NCBI RefSeq assembly: GCF_000467125.1
Contig: NZ_BATJ01000010.1
Coordinates: 1 to 64,000 of the forward strand
Origin: Vibrio proteolyticus NBRC 13287
GTDB taxonomy: Bacteria; Pseudomonadota; Gammaproteobacteria; Enterobacterales; Vibrionaceae
Direction: 5' to 3'
DNA: 64,000 nt
Position numbers and translations under genes: made by a program. Below are positions 28,254 to 36,794 of the stretch, piece after piece; position 1 is the first letter of the stretch; every line of letters begins with the position of its first letter. Below the pieces are notes generated by a model that worked only from the letters and a program-made list of their open reading frames with translations, searched no databases and had not been told where the DNA came from.

Positions 28254-29009
28254 TTAATGGCTAAAAGTCTTTGTTCTAAAGTCTGGACGAAGATAAGTCA
28301 CAACATGATTTACACGCTCCCATGGGATCGGATCAATCGTCGCATTCTCTGATTTTGCGCGCTCAAGAATATCTTGGTATTCCCAGCCTTTTCGATAGCT
28401 TTCTGCATCCCTGCCGTCGATGCTTTTATTCCTCTCTTTCACTGGCGCGATTTCATCTATAAAGATGTAAGTACCGCACCCAGACAGCCAAACTTTAGCC
28501 AGACCATTAGGGAGCAGGCCAAAAACTAAATCATTTTCGTAACAGCTCATTCGGTTATCGTAGAAAAACTGCTTTTGGATCATCATCTTGGCTTTCAACT
28601 GTTCTGAAAGGTGAAACTGAGTGACAAAGAAGCGCTGATTAAATAATGATGTCCAATAGAGATACACCGTATCTGGTAAATGGCTTGTTTCAGCTATTTG
28701 ACGTATGTACGAAACTGGCGGCCCTAAATACAGCTCAAAACCATCGTATTCGGGGAAGTCTACACGAACATTTGAAAAACGACTGGCCGCCAACGAACGT
28801 CTTGATGAATGATTATGTAATAAAGACGTCCAGTCCTCAGATTCATTAACACCATAAATCCTATTTATTTCAACTGGATAAAAAGATGACATTGTGATGC
28901 CAACCCTCCACGCTTTAAGATCGTCTGGTAACTCAGGCAGATGAGTAAATGCACGAGCCTGATTGACAAAAAAGAACAATAGCAAGAACAACGCCAATAT
29001 CAATTTCAT
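28254..29009 (-). CDS. Putative Tle1 immunity protein, paralogue 2 (DUF2931-like)
   Basis: 251-residue exported protein, signal peptide MKLILALFLLLFFFVNQARA. It has the shared blocks WRVGITMSSFYPVEI, DWTSLLHNHS, YWTSLFNQRFFVTQF, the Cys pair around FGLLPNGLAKVWLSGC and DGRDAESYRKGW. The middle of the tandem array, 38 bases after paralogue 3 and 45 before paralogue 1; probably one transcript with the lipase gene. The ATG at 29009 has a weak ribosome site. A short C-terminal tail (KTFSH) extends past the end of paralogue 1. Confidence 0.75.
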   Translation of the reverse strand: MKLILALFLLLFFFVNQARAFTHLPELPDDLKAWRVGITMSSFYPVEINRIYGVNESEDWTSLLHNHSSRRSLAASRFSNVRVDFPEYDGFELYLGPPVSYIRQIAETSHLPDTVYLYWTSLFNQRFFVTQFHLSEQLKAKMMIQKQFFYDNRMSCYENDLVFGLLPNGLAKVWLSGCGTYIFIDEIAPVKERNKSIDGRDAESYRKGWEYQDILERAKSENATIDPIPWERVNHVVTYLRPDFRTKTFSH

Positions 29010-29047
29010 GGAATCATCGACCAGAGGTGAAAGTTGTGGTAACCAAG

Positions 29048-29773
29048 TTATCTTGGTTTGAAAGTGTATGTCTTATTGACCTTGTCCCAAGGTATTGGCG
29101 TCAAGCTAACCTTCTCTTCATCAGCACGCTTTTGAATGCGCTCAAAGGTCCAACTGCTACGATAGCTTTCTGCGTTACGTCCATCGGTATCTTTACTGTT
29201 TTCTGCTGCGGGTTCGAGTTCTGTCAGGTAGGAAAAACGATTGCAACCGGCGATCCAAACTTTGGCATGACCATTCGGTAATAATCCGAAAATCAAATCA
29301 CTTTGGTAACAAGTGCGTTTGGCATTGTATGGACTCGTGGTCAGTACCATCATGCGTTGCTTGATATCATCCGTAAGTTCGAACTTGGTAACAAAAAAGC
29401 GCTGATTAAACAGTGATACCCAATATAAATATACTGTGTCTGGTAAATGGTTCGTTTCCGCTACCTGTCTTATGTAATTAACACCTGTACCAATATACAA
29501 ACCAAATCCATCATAGTCAGGGTCTAAACTTCTAACACCTTTCAAGCTGGTTGCCGACAATGTTGCCCCTGGCGTCTCATTATGAAGCAGAGATGTCCAG
29601 TTTTCACTTTCGTTAACACCATATCCTTTTGTCAAATGTGCCGGATAAAAAGACGGGGATGCAATACCAATACGCCATGCAAGCAAATCCTCAGGGAGGG
29701 TAGAGGCACTAACAAATGCAAACGCTGGGGAGAATTGGCATAGATTAAACACTAATATTATAATACGTATCAT
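29048..29773 (-). CDS. Putative Tle1 immunity protein, paralogue 3 (DUF2931-like)
   Basis: 241-residue exported protein (signal about 1-19, FSPAFA) and the most divergent of the three: WRIGIASPSFYPAHL, NWTSLLHNE, YWVSLFNQRFFVTKF, Cys pair around FGLLPNGHAKVWIAGC, DGRNAESYRSSW. Its ATG lies two bases past the stop of the lipase gene (TAATAATG), so its translation is coupled to the toxin, the usual arrangement for a cognate immunity protein. If only one of the three protects against the adjacent lipase, this position makes it the first candidate. Confidence 0.78.
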   Translation of the reverse strand: MIRIIILVFNLCQFSPAFAFVSASTLPEDLLAWRIGIASPSFYPAHLTKGYGVNESENWTSLLHNETPGATLSATSLKGVRSLDPDYDGFGLYIGTGVNYIRQVAETNHLPDTVYLYWVSLFNQRFFVTKFELTDDIKQRMMVLTTSPYNAKRTCYQSDLIFGLLPNGHAKVWIAGCNRFSYLTELEPAAENSKDTDGRNAESYRSSWTFERIQKRADEEKVSLTPIPWDKVNKTYTFKPR

Positions 29774-29775
29774 TA

Positions 29776-32028
29776 TTATTCCTTACATTCGAAGACCTGC
29801 CTAACATACCGCCCAGATTGTTTGTGCTCATTTGGCTTGTTAGCAATTCCATTATCCGAAGAATGGTGAATAAGATTAGACTTTTGCAGTTTTATCAGCA
29901 TATCTTGGTTCATTAAGCTAGGATCAACGCAACCTTGTAGAGCTTGCTCCAACACGGAGTCAGCTTTCTTTTTAAATTCAATATCACCAATTTTTTCACT
30001 CACATTAAAGTTTTTGTTATTCACATCGTTAATATCAGGAATGGCATTGCTATGGAATGGCACGCCTTTATTTAAAGCAAGCCCGAACATCAGCCTCAGA
30101 TACAATCTCGAGAGTTCACCTTCCACGACCCTCTTTTTATATAGTTTCCCGATCAAGACCGGGCGGTTGCCCGCACCTCTGGAAACAAACTCTTTCGTAT
30201 AATTGGAGGCTTCCCACCCTAAACTGACTTCCTTGGCCAATTCCACATCTAGTCGCTTACTAAGATACTCTCGTGTTCTTTCGTAGCTGTATACATTATC
30301 GTTGTGAGGACGCTGCACTTTAGCAATGCACTTGCTTTCTAAGCGTGGGAGCAAATACTCTGGATCGTCATAATATCCCGTAGCGTGATATCCGCCACCT
30401 AAATCGGAATGCGCTCCCGGTAATACGACTTCTAAAAAATGCCCGGCAGGGTTGAGCTTATTGAGACAAAAGTTGTAACGATATTCCGTTGTGGGGTGCG
30501 CGGTCAGATGTACTGCGCTCTTTACTTTAGCAGGATCTAACCACAACCGGACATCGCCGTTGTCATTATTGTGAGGAGTGAAGTCAGCCCGTCCAAAATC
30601 CACTATCGCCGCAACAGTATCAAACAGCCCAACAAAATTAGCGCAGCAATTTCGGGATTCATCCCAAGCGAAAGAGGAGGATAGAACTATTCCCTGAGAT
30701 ACCATCGCTTTTTCTAGGTTTTGAGCCAATTCACCACGACTTCCTTCGGCCATCACGTTAACAAAATGACGTGCAGCAGCAGCCCCGCGACTAAAGCCAA
30801 AAACATCAAACTCAATACATCCTATTCCATCAAACGTATAAGGTTCGATATCGACAGACAATTGAGATATGTGGTCACAGAGCTGTTCAATCCCTGTCGA
30901 TACTTTGGCAACCACACCATAGTCACCGGTCCCTAGCGCCTGACCTGGAAAAATAGATTCATCTGCAGGTGCTAGATTAGTTTCATTCCCAGTTCCAATA
31001 CCTGTGACATATTCCCGATGAACATACAGATTCTGATCTTGTAATAATGTTTTCTCCCGGAAAAAACTCGAATAAAGGTCATGCAGTTTTTGTATGTTGG
31101 TCAGTTCATTTGTTGCACTACCATCAACGCTCTCATCATCTTGCCAGAACCAATAAAAACGATCGTTTGGATAACTAAAACAGTTGCCGGGTAAATCTTT
31201 AATTTTCACCTCAGAAGGAGAAATCCCTGCTTTTTTAGCAATTTCATTTTTACCTTGCTCAAAGCGTTGTTTCCATTCACCAATATACCGCTCAAACTGT
31301 TGCTTGCCCCATTGGGCACTGAATGTGTTGTTTCCTGTGCCATCGAAGAACATCCCGACGCGAAGCGTGATGTAATTAAACCCTCGCACTTTGATCAGGT
31401 AGCTGTTCCCCGACTCCAGATTTATCGTATCGGCTTTGCCCGCTTGATGCCGCTCTGGCAACACTTGCTCGGGTTGCAGTACGACAAAATCCCCCGCCGT
31501 GGCATTCAGAAGTTGTCTGGGGGTGGCTTTATATCCCACTACGTTTTCTTCAATCCAGACACAGACAGGATCTTGCTCACCTTGATATGGTTTGCGCGCT
31601 TCCGAGTCCTGTAACCACGCAGGGTTGTCAAATTGTAGCTCGACGGCTCCTTGAGCAATATTACATAACAGAATGTTGCCTTGGCTGGCCTTGACTGGAA
31701 AACACTTGCCCGCACTATCTTTGAGTACTCCAGGCACGCTGTTAAACGGCTGGTTGTGCTCATCCACCAAGCGAATTTCAATCCAGTTGAGTTCACTGGC
31801 ACTGCTACTCACCGACTGCTGTTGTTCCGCTTTGTCGGTCCCGCCTTGCCAGAAAACACTGTGCTCTGGTGGATAACCTCCCTGGTCATCGGACGCCTTC
31901 GTCGGCTTTTGGTTCACCGCCGAAAGCGTACCTGCATTGCTGTACACCTCTGCGGCCGCATCGTAATCGTAGGCATTGTCCTTCCAGAACATGGATGTCT
32001 CGGGCGGAAATGGAAATGGCTTACTCAT
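29776..32028 (-). CDS. Tle1-like T6SS phospholipase effector (DUF2235-type)
   Basis: Predicted lipase of 750 residues with no signal peptide. The N-terminus carries two copies of PPExSxFW (8-15 and 53-60), then a beta-rich module (about 80-140, WIEIRLVDEHNQPFNSVP) of a kind seen in VgrG-linked cargo. From about 240 follows the Tle1-like hydrolase: GMFFDGTGNN, nucleophile elbow GFSRG (S413), likely acid D470 in GLFDTVAAI, and H540 in PGAHSDLGGGY. Family knowledge: such enzymes are delivered by type VI secretion and attack membrane phospholipids. The frame is open to 32118, but the ATG at 32028 has GAGGTG upstream. No vgrG, hcp or PAAR gene is in the window. Confidence 0.85.
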   Translation of the reverse strand: MSKPFPFPPETSMFWKDNAYDYDAAAEVYSNAGTLSAVNQKPTKASDDQGGYPPEHSVFWQGGTDKAEQQQSVSSSASELNWIEIRLVDEHNQPFNSVPGVLKDSAGKCFPVKASQGNILLCNIAQGAVELQFDNPAWLQDSEARKPYQGEQDPVCVWIEENVVGYKATPRQLLNATAGDFVVLQPEQVLPERHQAGKADTINLESGNSYLIKVRGFNYITLRVGMFFDGTGNNTFSAQWGKQQFERYIGEWKQRFEQGKNEIAKKAGISPSEVKIKDLPGNCFSYPNDRFYWFWQDDESVDGSATNELTNIQKLHDLYSSFFREKTLLQDQNLYVHREYVTGIGTGNETNLAPADESIFPGQALGTGDYGVVAKVSTGIEQLCDHISQLSVDIEPYTFDGIGCIEFDVFGFSRGAAAARHFVNVMAEGSRGELAQNLEKAMVSQGIVLSSSFAWDESRNCCANFVGLFDTVAAIVDFGRADFTPHNNDNGDVRLWLDPAKVKSAVHLTAHPTTEYRYNFCLNKLNPAGHFLEVVLPGAHSDLGGGYHATGYYDDPEYLLPRLESKCIAKVQRPHNDNVYSYERTREYLSKRLDVELAKEVSLGWEASNYTKEFVSRGAGNRPVLIGKLYKKRVVEGELSRLYLRLMFGLALNKGVPFHSNAIPDINDVNNKNFNVSEKIGDIEFKKKADSVLEQALQGCVDPSLMNQDMLIKLQKSNLIHHSSDNGIANKPNEHKQSGRYVRQVFECKE

Positions 32029-32188
32029 TGTCACCTCAATCCTTTGAAATAAGAAATCCATTGCGCAAAAAACATACCAACAAGTAAAGTCATTAAAATT
32101 CATGCGGTTAAAAAACAAACATTATCATCAAAGATCAACTTATTGTTCTTATTACCAATTTTTAATTAAATCGAACAAAAAATTAGCA

Positions 32189-32214
32189 CAAAAAAGCCAG
32201 CGTTTCCGCTGGCT
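32189..32214 (-). terminator. Intrinsic terminator of the chitobiase gene
   Basis: AGCCAGCG/CGCTGGCT stem with TTTC loop; on the minus strand TTTTTTG follows, 18 bases past the stop. The rest of the 160-base spacer to the lipase gene is AT-rich, with no clear promoter. Confidence 0.85.
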
Positions 32215-32232
32215 AGATATCAAAGTCTATAT

Positions 32233-34887
32233 TCACTTGATACTGGTGATCCGACTACTCCGCTCACCACTGGCAGACACTGAGCGAATAAAAACCTCTC
32301 CACTCACTTCTGGACGCTGTGAGTCGATGTAGGTCTGCCACTGCGTGCCGTCCAGAGAATATTGCAACTCAACCCCGGGAAATTGCACGTTCATTGCCAG
32401 TTGTCCTTGCTCAATTCTCGCCCCCGGAACGGGCAGACGATAATCAATACCCGCCTTTTCCAGTTTCGCCAGTTCACGTTGCCCTAACAGGTTAGCAAAC
32501 CGGTTGTAATCCTGATTTAAAGCCAGTTTATCGACAAGGTTGGTTTGCTGTGAATACTCCACACCCACCTTGTAGTCGTTCTCCCAACCGGCGCGGTGCC
32601 AGGCACGTTCAGCCGCTGCGAGTACTCGAGGAAAAACCATGTACTGATACTGCTCGTCATTACGTACGGTTTCAGACCATAACTGAGCCGATAGTCCATA
32701 AAATGGTTTAGCCTCGATCTCACCTTTTCCCGAGAAGCCATTGCCGTCTCTATCGAACGATGTTTCTGCGTTCTGCGGAAGGTTTTCCGGAGCAAAGCCG
32801 AACATCTTACGAGTGTCCGTTGCTCGCGTCGCCCAATAATAACCACGCTCTTTCGGGTCCGCTTCATAGGGCATGTCCATGTAGACATAATCCGGGTTCG
32901 ACACTATCACGTCATAACCCTTTTCAGCCCATTCATAGGCTGATGAGGTGCCGCCCCAATACAATACATCCCAGAAGTTGACGCGGGTTGTTTCCGTCGC
33001 AAATGAATCAGCACCAGCGTCACTGTACTTTAGCCCATCTTGCCAGGCCTGGAAGTGGGCAATGCCTTTTTCGGCCACCAGCTTGGATACCTGTTCAGCA
33101 AAATGGCTTGGCAGATGCGCGAAATCGCTGACTTCTCCGCTATTAATCAGGGTCTGACACTGAGGGGATTTGGCAAACGGTTTGTCCTGCTTTGACAAAT
33201 CAATCGTTCCTTTCCAACTGACTTTGTCTTTTGCATTCAGATCCTGGAATCCCGCTCCCAGCTTAATATTCTTCGCTTCGTCACCGCCAAAATGCCAGGT
33301 TGTCAGTGGCATACCAGCTTGCTTATGCATCGCAGCGACTTCAGAGATGACCTTGTCAACAAAACGGGTGGAAGATTCCAGACAAGGGTTAATGAAGCTT
33401 TGCTTATTGTAGAACTGAACCGTGGTGACATTGGACGTATCCTGCGGATCCATTAGGCGGAACTCATTCGCCAATGCTTCCTTACCTTCCGCCATCAGAC
33501 GTGTATAACGCGCTTCCATTGCAACAACTGCTGCACGCGCATGCGCCGGCATGTCAATTTCCGGTATCACTTCAATATTGCGCGCTTTGGCGTATTTTAA
33601 TATAGCAATGTAATCCGCCTTACTGAAATACCCACTACCAAAGTTATCGCTTGTCGGCCCAGATCCTAACTGAGGTAGCAGACAACGTTGCTCATCAGTA
33701 TCAAAACAGCGCTTTGAGCCAATCTCTGTTAGTTCAGGCAAGCCCGGAATTTCGATACGCCACCCTTCATCATCGGTCAAATGAAGATGCAATTTGTTCA
33801 TCTTGTATGCAGCCATTTGGTCCAGAGTCGCCAGAATCGCCGCTTTGGAATGGAAGTTACGTGCAACATCCACCATGATCCCTCGATAGTCAAAACGAGG
33901 AGCATCTTGTATCGCCAGTTGCGGCAACGATGTCGGATTCTGACTGTCCGTCAGGCCAAAAATTGATTGTACCGCGTAGAAAGCGCCGGCCTGGTCAAAC
34001 GCTTTGATTCTGATGCCATCACGCTTAATGTTCAGCTCATAGGCACCGGATCGGGCAAATTCAGTCGAAAAATCATCCGGTTTAATTGAGATGGTCACGG
34101 GGAATGCGCCGTTGATGTTCAGACCAAGCACATTCGCTCTCGCTTCAAGGGCAGCAAATTGATCTGCATTGAAGACCGACTTTGGCAATGCTATCCCCTG
34201 GGCAATGTCCACACTGCCCGAACCAACGTTCACTTGCTGCGGAGTGGGCAATAACGTGGCGGACACATCTTGAAGTGACAAATCGGTGTTGTTATCAAAA
34301 CGCGACTCCGCCGTAGCAAACACATTGTTGTCATCCGGTGTGCGCTTGAGGTTGCCACCTGTCAGACCTGACACAAACGTGCCCACATCTTCACTGTCGA
34401 GCGATGCCATCACTTTCGGTTGCGCATTGGGCGCTGTGACAAACGCACCAGGCAGAAAGTCGGTTTCGAATAATTGCCAATACTCACCAATCAGCGGCAA
34501 CACCACTTTTTCGCCGGGCGCAAAACCGTCGAATTTCTCAGTGGGCTCCAGTTTATGCAAATCCCCGGTCACTCGGGTTACTTTAAACTGATCGTTATCC
34601 ACATCCAGAATCAGTCGGATACTGTGGAAGTAGATTGCCCAGTCAGTGGCGTTAATCGCATCTCCCTGATTGACCAGCGTCATATTCACCTGATTACAAG
34701 ATGCCCATTCCGCCCCTAAATCCTGACACGCCAAACCTTGATTTGCACCGTGATTGGTGATGACCTGATACTGAATATCCAAATTGTCAGCCAGAGCATT
34801 TACAACCTGCTGCTCCGTACTTTGCATCGACGCACATCCTGCCAACATCGCAATCACTGAAGCCGCTACAACACTATGTTTCAACAT
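32233..34887 (-). CDS. Chitobiase, beta-N-acetylhexosaminidase (GH20) lipoprotein
   Basis: Cleaves GlcNAc from chitobiose and chito-oligosaccharides. 884 residues, close to the length of V. harveyi chitobiase. Lipoprotein signal with lipobox LAGC (Cys18), an N-terminal carbohydrate-binding-type domain, a GH20 N-terminal domain (about 215-335), the TIM barrel with MVDVARNFHSK, LHLHLTDDEGWRIE and the catalytic D536-E537 pair in HFGGDEAKN, and a C-terminal Ig-like region. The ATG at 34887 follows a G-rich site; an in-frame TTG at 34902 is less likely. A CRP-like box lies about 100 bases upstream. Monocistronic. Confidence 0.95.
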   Translation of the reverse strand: MLKHSVVAASVIAMLAGCASMQSTEQQVVNALADNLDIQYQVITNHGANQGLACQDLGAEWASCNQVNMTLVNQGDAINATDWAIYFHSIRLILDVDNDQFKVTRVTGDLHKLEPTEKFDGFAPGEKVVLPLIGEYWQLFETDFLPGAFVTAPNAQPKVMASLDSEDVGTFVSGLTGGNLKRTPDDNNVFATAESRFDNNTDLSLQDVSATLLPTPQQVNVGSGSVDIAQGIALPKSVFNADQFAALEARANVLGLNINGAFPVTISIKPDDFSTEFARSGAYELNIKRDGIRIKAFDQAGAFYAVQSIFGLTDSQNPTSLPQLAIQDAPRFDYRGIMVDVARNFHSKAAILATLDQMAAYKMNKLHLHLTDDEGWRIEIPGLPELTEIGSKRCFDTDEQRCLLPQLGSGPTSDNFGSGYFSKADYIAILKYAKARNIEVIPEIDMPAHARAAVVAMEARYTRLMAEGKEALANEFRLMDPQDTSNVTTVQFYNKQSFINPCLESSTRFVDKVISEVAAMHKQAGMPLTTWHFGGDEAKNIKLGAGFQDLNAKDKVSWKGTIDLSKQDKPFAKSPQCQTLINSGEVSDFAHLPSHFAEQVSKLVAEKGIAHFQAWQDGLKYSDAGADSFATETTRVNFWDVLYWGGTSSAYEWAEKGYDVIVSNPDYVYMDMPYEADPKERGYYWATRATDTRKMFGFAPENLPQNAETSFDRDGNGFSGKGEIEAKPFYGLSAQLWSETVRNDEQYQYMVFPRVLAAAERAWHRAGWENDYKVGVEYSQQTNLVDKLALNQDYNRFANLLGQRELAKLEKAGIDYRLPVPGARIEQGQLAMNVQFPGVELQYSLDGTQWQTYIDSQRPEVSGEVFIRSVSASGERSSRITSIK

Positions 34888-34985
34888 CCTACTTCCCCCC
34901 AAACAGTGAAAAAACAGCCGCTAGCCCGGCTTTTCTTCACCATACAAGAAGTTATTTTTTAGCGTAAAATTATTCAGATTGAGAC

Positions 34986-34999
34986 GTGATCCGTATCAA
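34986..34999 (-). promoter_or_regulatory. CRP- or FNR-like site before chitobiase gene
   Basis: The plus strand reads GTGATCCGTATCAA; the other strand reads TTGAT-N4-ATCAC. It matches eight of ten CRP core positions and nine of ten FNR ones. CRP control of a chitin-degradation gene would be expected; which protein binds cannot be decided from sequence. Confidence 0.4.
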
Positions 35000-35195
35000 A
35001 ATGAGCCTGAAACTAAAAAAATAAAAAACATAAATATCAAAAGGTTATAGAATACGTTAAAAACGAAAAGAGTAAATTAACGAGATTACTGCGAACAATG
35101 TCACTTATTTGCTTACCACAGCAAGAGAAATGATGATCCACATAACTCTCATCATTAAGCAATGCAGTGGTGCTATAACAAGCAGAGTGCCATTT

Positions 35196-35211
35196 TGTGA
35201 AATGACTCTCA
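35196..35211 (+). promoter_or_regulatory. CRP-like site before the TraB/GumN gene
   Basis: TGTGA-AATGAC-TCTCA matches the CRP core at nine of ten positions. Its centre is about 41 bases before 35245 and a TTAAAT at 35234-35239 could be the -10, a class II layout. That would put the start within the hairpin at 35222-35260. Confidence 0.45.
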
Positions 35212-35221
35212 CTTAACAGTG

Positions 35222-35260
35222 CGTCAATTGCGATTAAATAGTCGCAAAATGACGTTTTTT
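35222..35260 (+). terminator. Hairpin plus T-run: attenuator or small-RNA terminator
   Basis: CGTCA-A-TTGCGA pairs with TCGCAA-AA-TGACG (11 bp with a small internal loop), directly followed by TTTTTT on the plus strand. No coding gene ends before it on that strand, so it would stop a leader or a small RNA 45 bases before the next gene. Confidence 0.5.
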
Positions 35261-35304
35261 CCGCACTGGCATTCGGACAAAAACAACAAGAAAGGATTAT
35301 TGAT

Positions 35305-36168
35305 ATGTTGAGGCTACTCGCCATTACACTGACGTGCCTATGGAGCGCAAATCTATTTGCCCAGCCACTTTTCTGGTCTGCACAAAAAGGCGACCTCCAC
35401 TACCTCATTCTCGGTTCGGTGCACGTTGGTGACGAAAGCATGTATCCATTACCAACAGCCATCACGCACTTTCTGGCCAAGAGTGACGGCTTGATTATCG
35501 AAACGGATGTACGCAAAACCGAAGGCGCAGTATACCCGCCAGCAACGTTACTCACGAAGCAGGTCACTTCTGAACAAGAAGCAAGCCAAATTGCCCGAAT
35601 TGCAAAAGAAACCGGGCTCTCTTATGAAGTCCTGATGCAACTCCCACCCTGGCAAACCGCCCTAAGTATCCAAATGGCACAATTTTCTCATCTTGGCTAC
35701 AACCCGGGAGATGGGGTTGATATGAGATTAATGTCCAAAGCGACCATCAACAATGTTCCGGTGCTGAGCCTTGAACCTTTGCAGTTTCAGATTGACATGC
35801 TCACCCGCCAGCCGCAGGGAGGTAAAGAGTTACTGACCTCCATACTCAATGACTATGATAAAGGAGAGCAACTAACGGATTGCCTGATCAACAGCTGGAA
35901 GGCTGGCGACGCGCAAAAGCTGGTCGAGTCTGCGGATCTGTCATCGGTCAGCGACACGTTCACGGAACAATTTCTCTATCAGCGTAATCGTGACTGGGCC
36001 ACCAAGCTCGACAATGGCACGATATTGCCCAAGCCGGCTGGTCGCTATCTGGTTGTAGTTGGTGCGCTTCATTTGGTCGGTAAAGATAACCTGATCGACC
36101 TACTCACACAAAAAGGCTTTCAGATCGCTCAGCTTTCGGACAGCCAAATCGCACACTGCATGCTGTGA
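35305..36168 (+). CDS. TraB/GumN family protein
   Basis: 287 residues, Sec signal (MLRLLAITLTCLWSANLFA), so periplasmic or surface. It carries the family motifs: GSVHVGDESMYPLP near residue 35, an acidic IETDV, a LQFQIDML block and GALHLVGKDNLIDLL near the C-terminus; the conserved His/Glu residues are reminiscent of metal-dependent hydrolases (Tiki/TraB/GumN). Exact substrate is unknown. Two Cys near the C-terminus (DCLI and HCML) may pair. The ATG at 35305 has AAGGA upstream. It stands alone between a structured leader and the tRNA-Pro repeat region. Confidence 0.88.
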   Translation: MLRLLAITLTCLWSANLFAQPLFWSAQKGDLHYLILGSVHVGDESMYPLPTAITHFLAKSDGLIIETDVRKTEGAVYPPATLLTKQVTSEQEASQIARIAKETGLSYEVLMQLPPWQTALSIQMAQFSHLGYNPGDGVDMRLMSKATINNVPVLSLEPLQFQIDMLTRQPQGGKELLTSILNDYDKGEQLTDCLINSWKAGDAQKLVESADLSSVSDTFTEQFLYQRNRDWATKLDNGTILPKPAGRYLVVVGALHLVGKDNLIDLLTQKGFQIAQLSDSQIAHCML

Positions 36169-36188
36169 ACAAGACGAAGACACCAATA

Positions 36189-36213
36189 TAAGCCCCGACA
36201 TCACTGTCGGGGC
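36189..36213. terminator. Stem-loop after the TraB/GumN gene
   Basis: AGCCCCGACA/TGTCGGGGCT with a TCAC loop, 20 bases past the stop. T-runs are weak on both strands. It may also end read-through from the tRNA-Pro side. Confidence 0.6.
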
Positions 36214-36222
36214 TAAGCAATA

Positions 36223-36462
36223 TGGTCGCTGAAGAGGGATTCGATCGGACTGGCGCTCCAGCCCACGACCCGAGTCGCGGCCCTACTAAACCTAAACACC
36301 AAAAACGAAAAAGCCCCAGCATTTCTGCTGAGGCCTTAAATGTGGTCGGTGAAGAGGGATTCGATCGGACTGGCGCTCCAGCCCACGACCCGAGTCGTGG
36401 CCCTACTAAGCCTAAACACCAAAAACGAAAAAGCCCCAGCATTTCTGCTGGGGCCTTAAATG
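36223..36462 (-). repeat. Two 120-bp tRNA-linked repeats downstream of tRNA-Pro
   Basis: Units 36223-36342 and 36343-36462 differ at only four of 120 positions. Each ends, on the tRNA strand, with a copy of the last 22 bases of tRNA-Pro (T-arm 3' part, acceptor 3' strand, CCA); the real tRNA gene begins its own copy at 36463, so three tRNA ends are spaced exactly 120 bases apart. Each unit has its own terminator hairpin (AGCCCCAGC/GCTGGGGC, with one mismatch in the distal unit). The design recalls the rtT repeats behind tyrT in E. coli. Because 120 is a multiple of three, false open frames run through on both strands. Confidence 0.9.
36431..36456 (-). terminator. Terminator of tRNA-Pro
   Basis: AGCCCCAGC/GCTGGGGC stem with loop ATTTCT, followed on the minus strand by TTTTTCGTTTTT; it starts six bases past the tRNA CCA end. 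A degenerate copy is at 36311-36336. Confidence 0.85.
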
Positions 36463-36539
<77 letters not shown>

Positions 36540-36722
36540 AAAAAGTTGTTCAGGCTATTGCCCGTCAACGGATGCGTATATTACGGATTCTCATGTTGAA
36601 CGCAAGTGATTTGGCTCAGTTTTTCTGAATTTCAGTTTGTTCGGCTAAAACATCATCAACGGGCCACAAATTGTGACAAAAAACACACCCGAAGAAACAT
36701 ATTATCAACCTATGCAACACAA

Positions 36723-36736
36723 TTGATCCAGATCAG
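36723..36736 (+). promoter_or_regulatory. FNR-like box before the DUF3149 gene
   Basis: TTGAT-CCAG-ATCAG differs from the FNR consensus TTGAT-N4-ATCAA at one position. It lies about 60 bases before the start codon, which fits class II activation. The remaining part of the 36540-36794 spacer is AT-rich without further features. Confidence 0.5.
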
Positions 36737-36794
36737 TGTCGCCGAGCCAAGCAAGCATTAACGTTAACCCCGTCTTCGCAACTTTGGAGGAAAC

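Larger units (their letters stand above)
35000..35304. other. Structured spacer upstream of the TraB/GumN gene
   Basis: No convincing gene. It holds an 8-bp inverted repeat AATGATGA/TCATCATT (35129-35136, 35149-35156), a CRP-like site (35196-35211) and a hairpin with T-run (35222-35260). Either a leader with attenuator or a small RNA gene could lie here. Confidence 0.4.

Noticed and set aside
35037..35324. 95-residue minus-strand frame between the chitobiase and TraB/GumN genes
   Set aside because: Its start overlaps the beginning of the plus-strand gene, it lacks a ribosome site and is odd in composition (many Ser and Cys); the region is better explained by regulatory structures.
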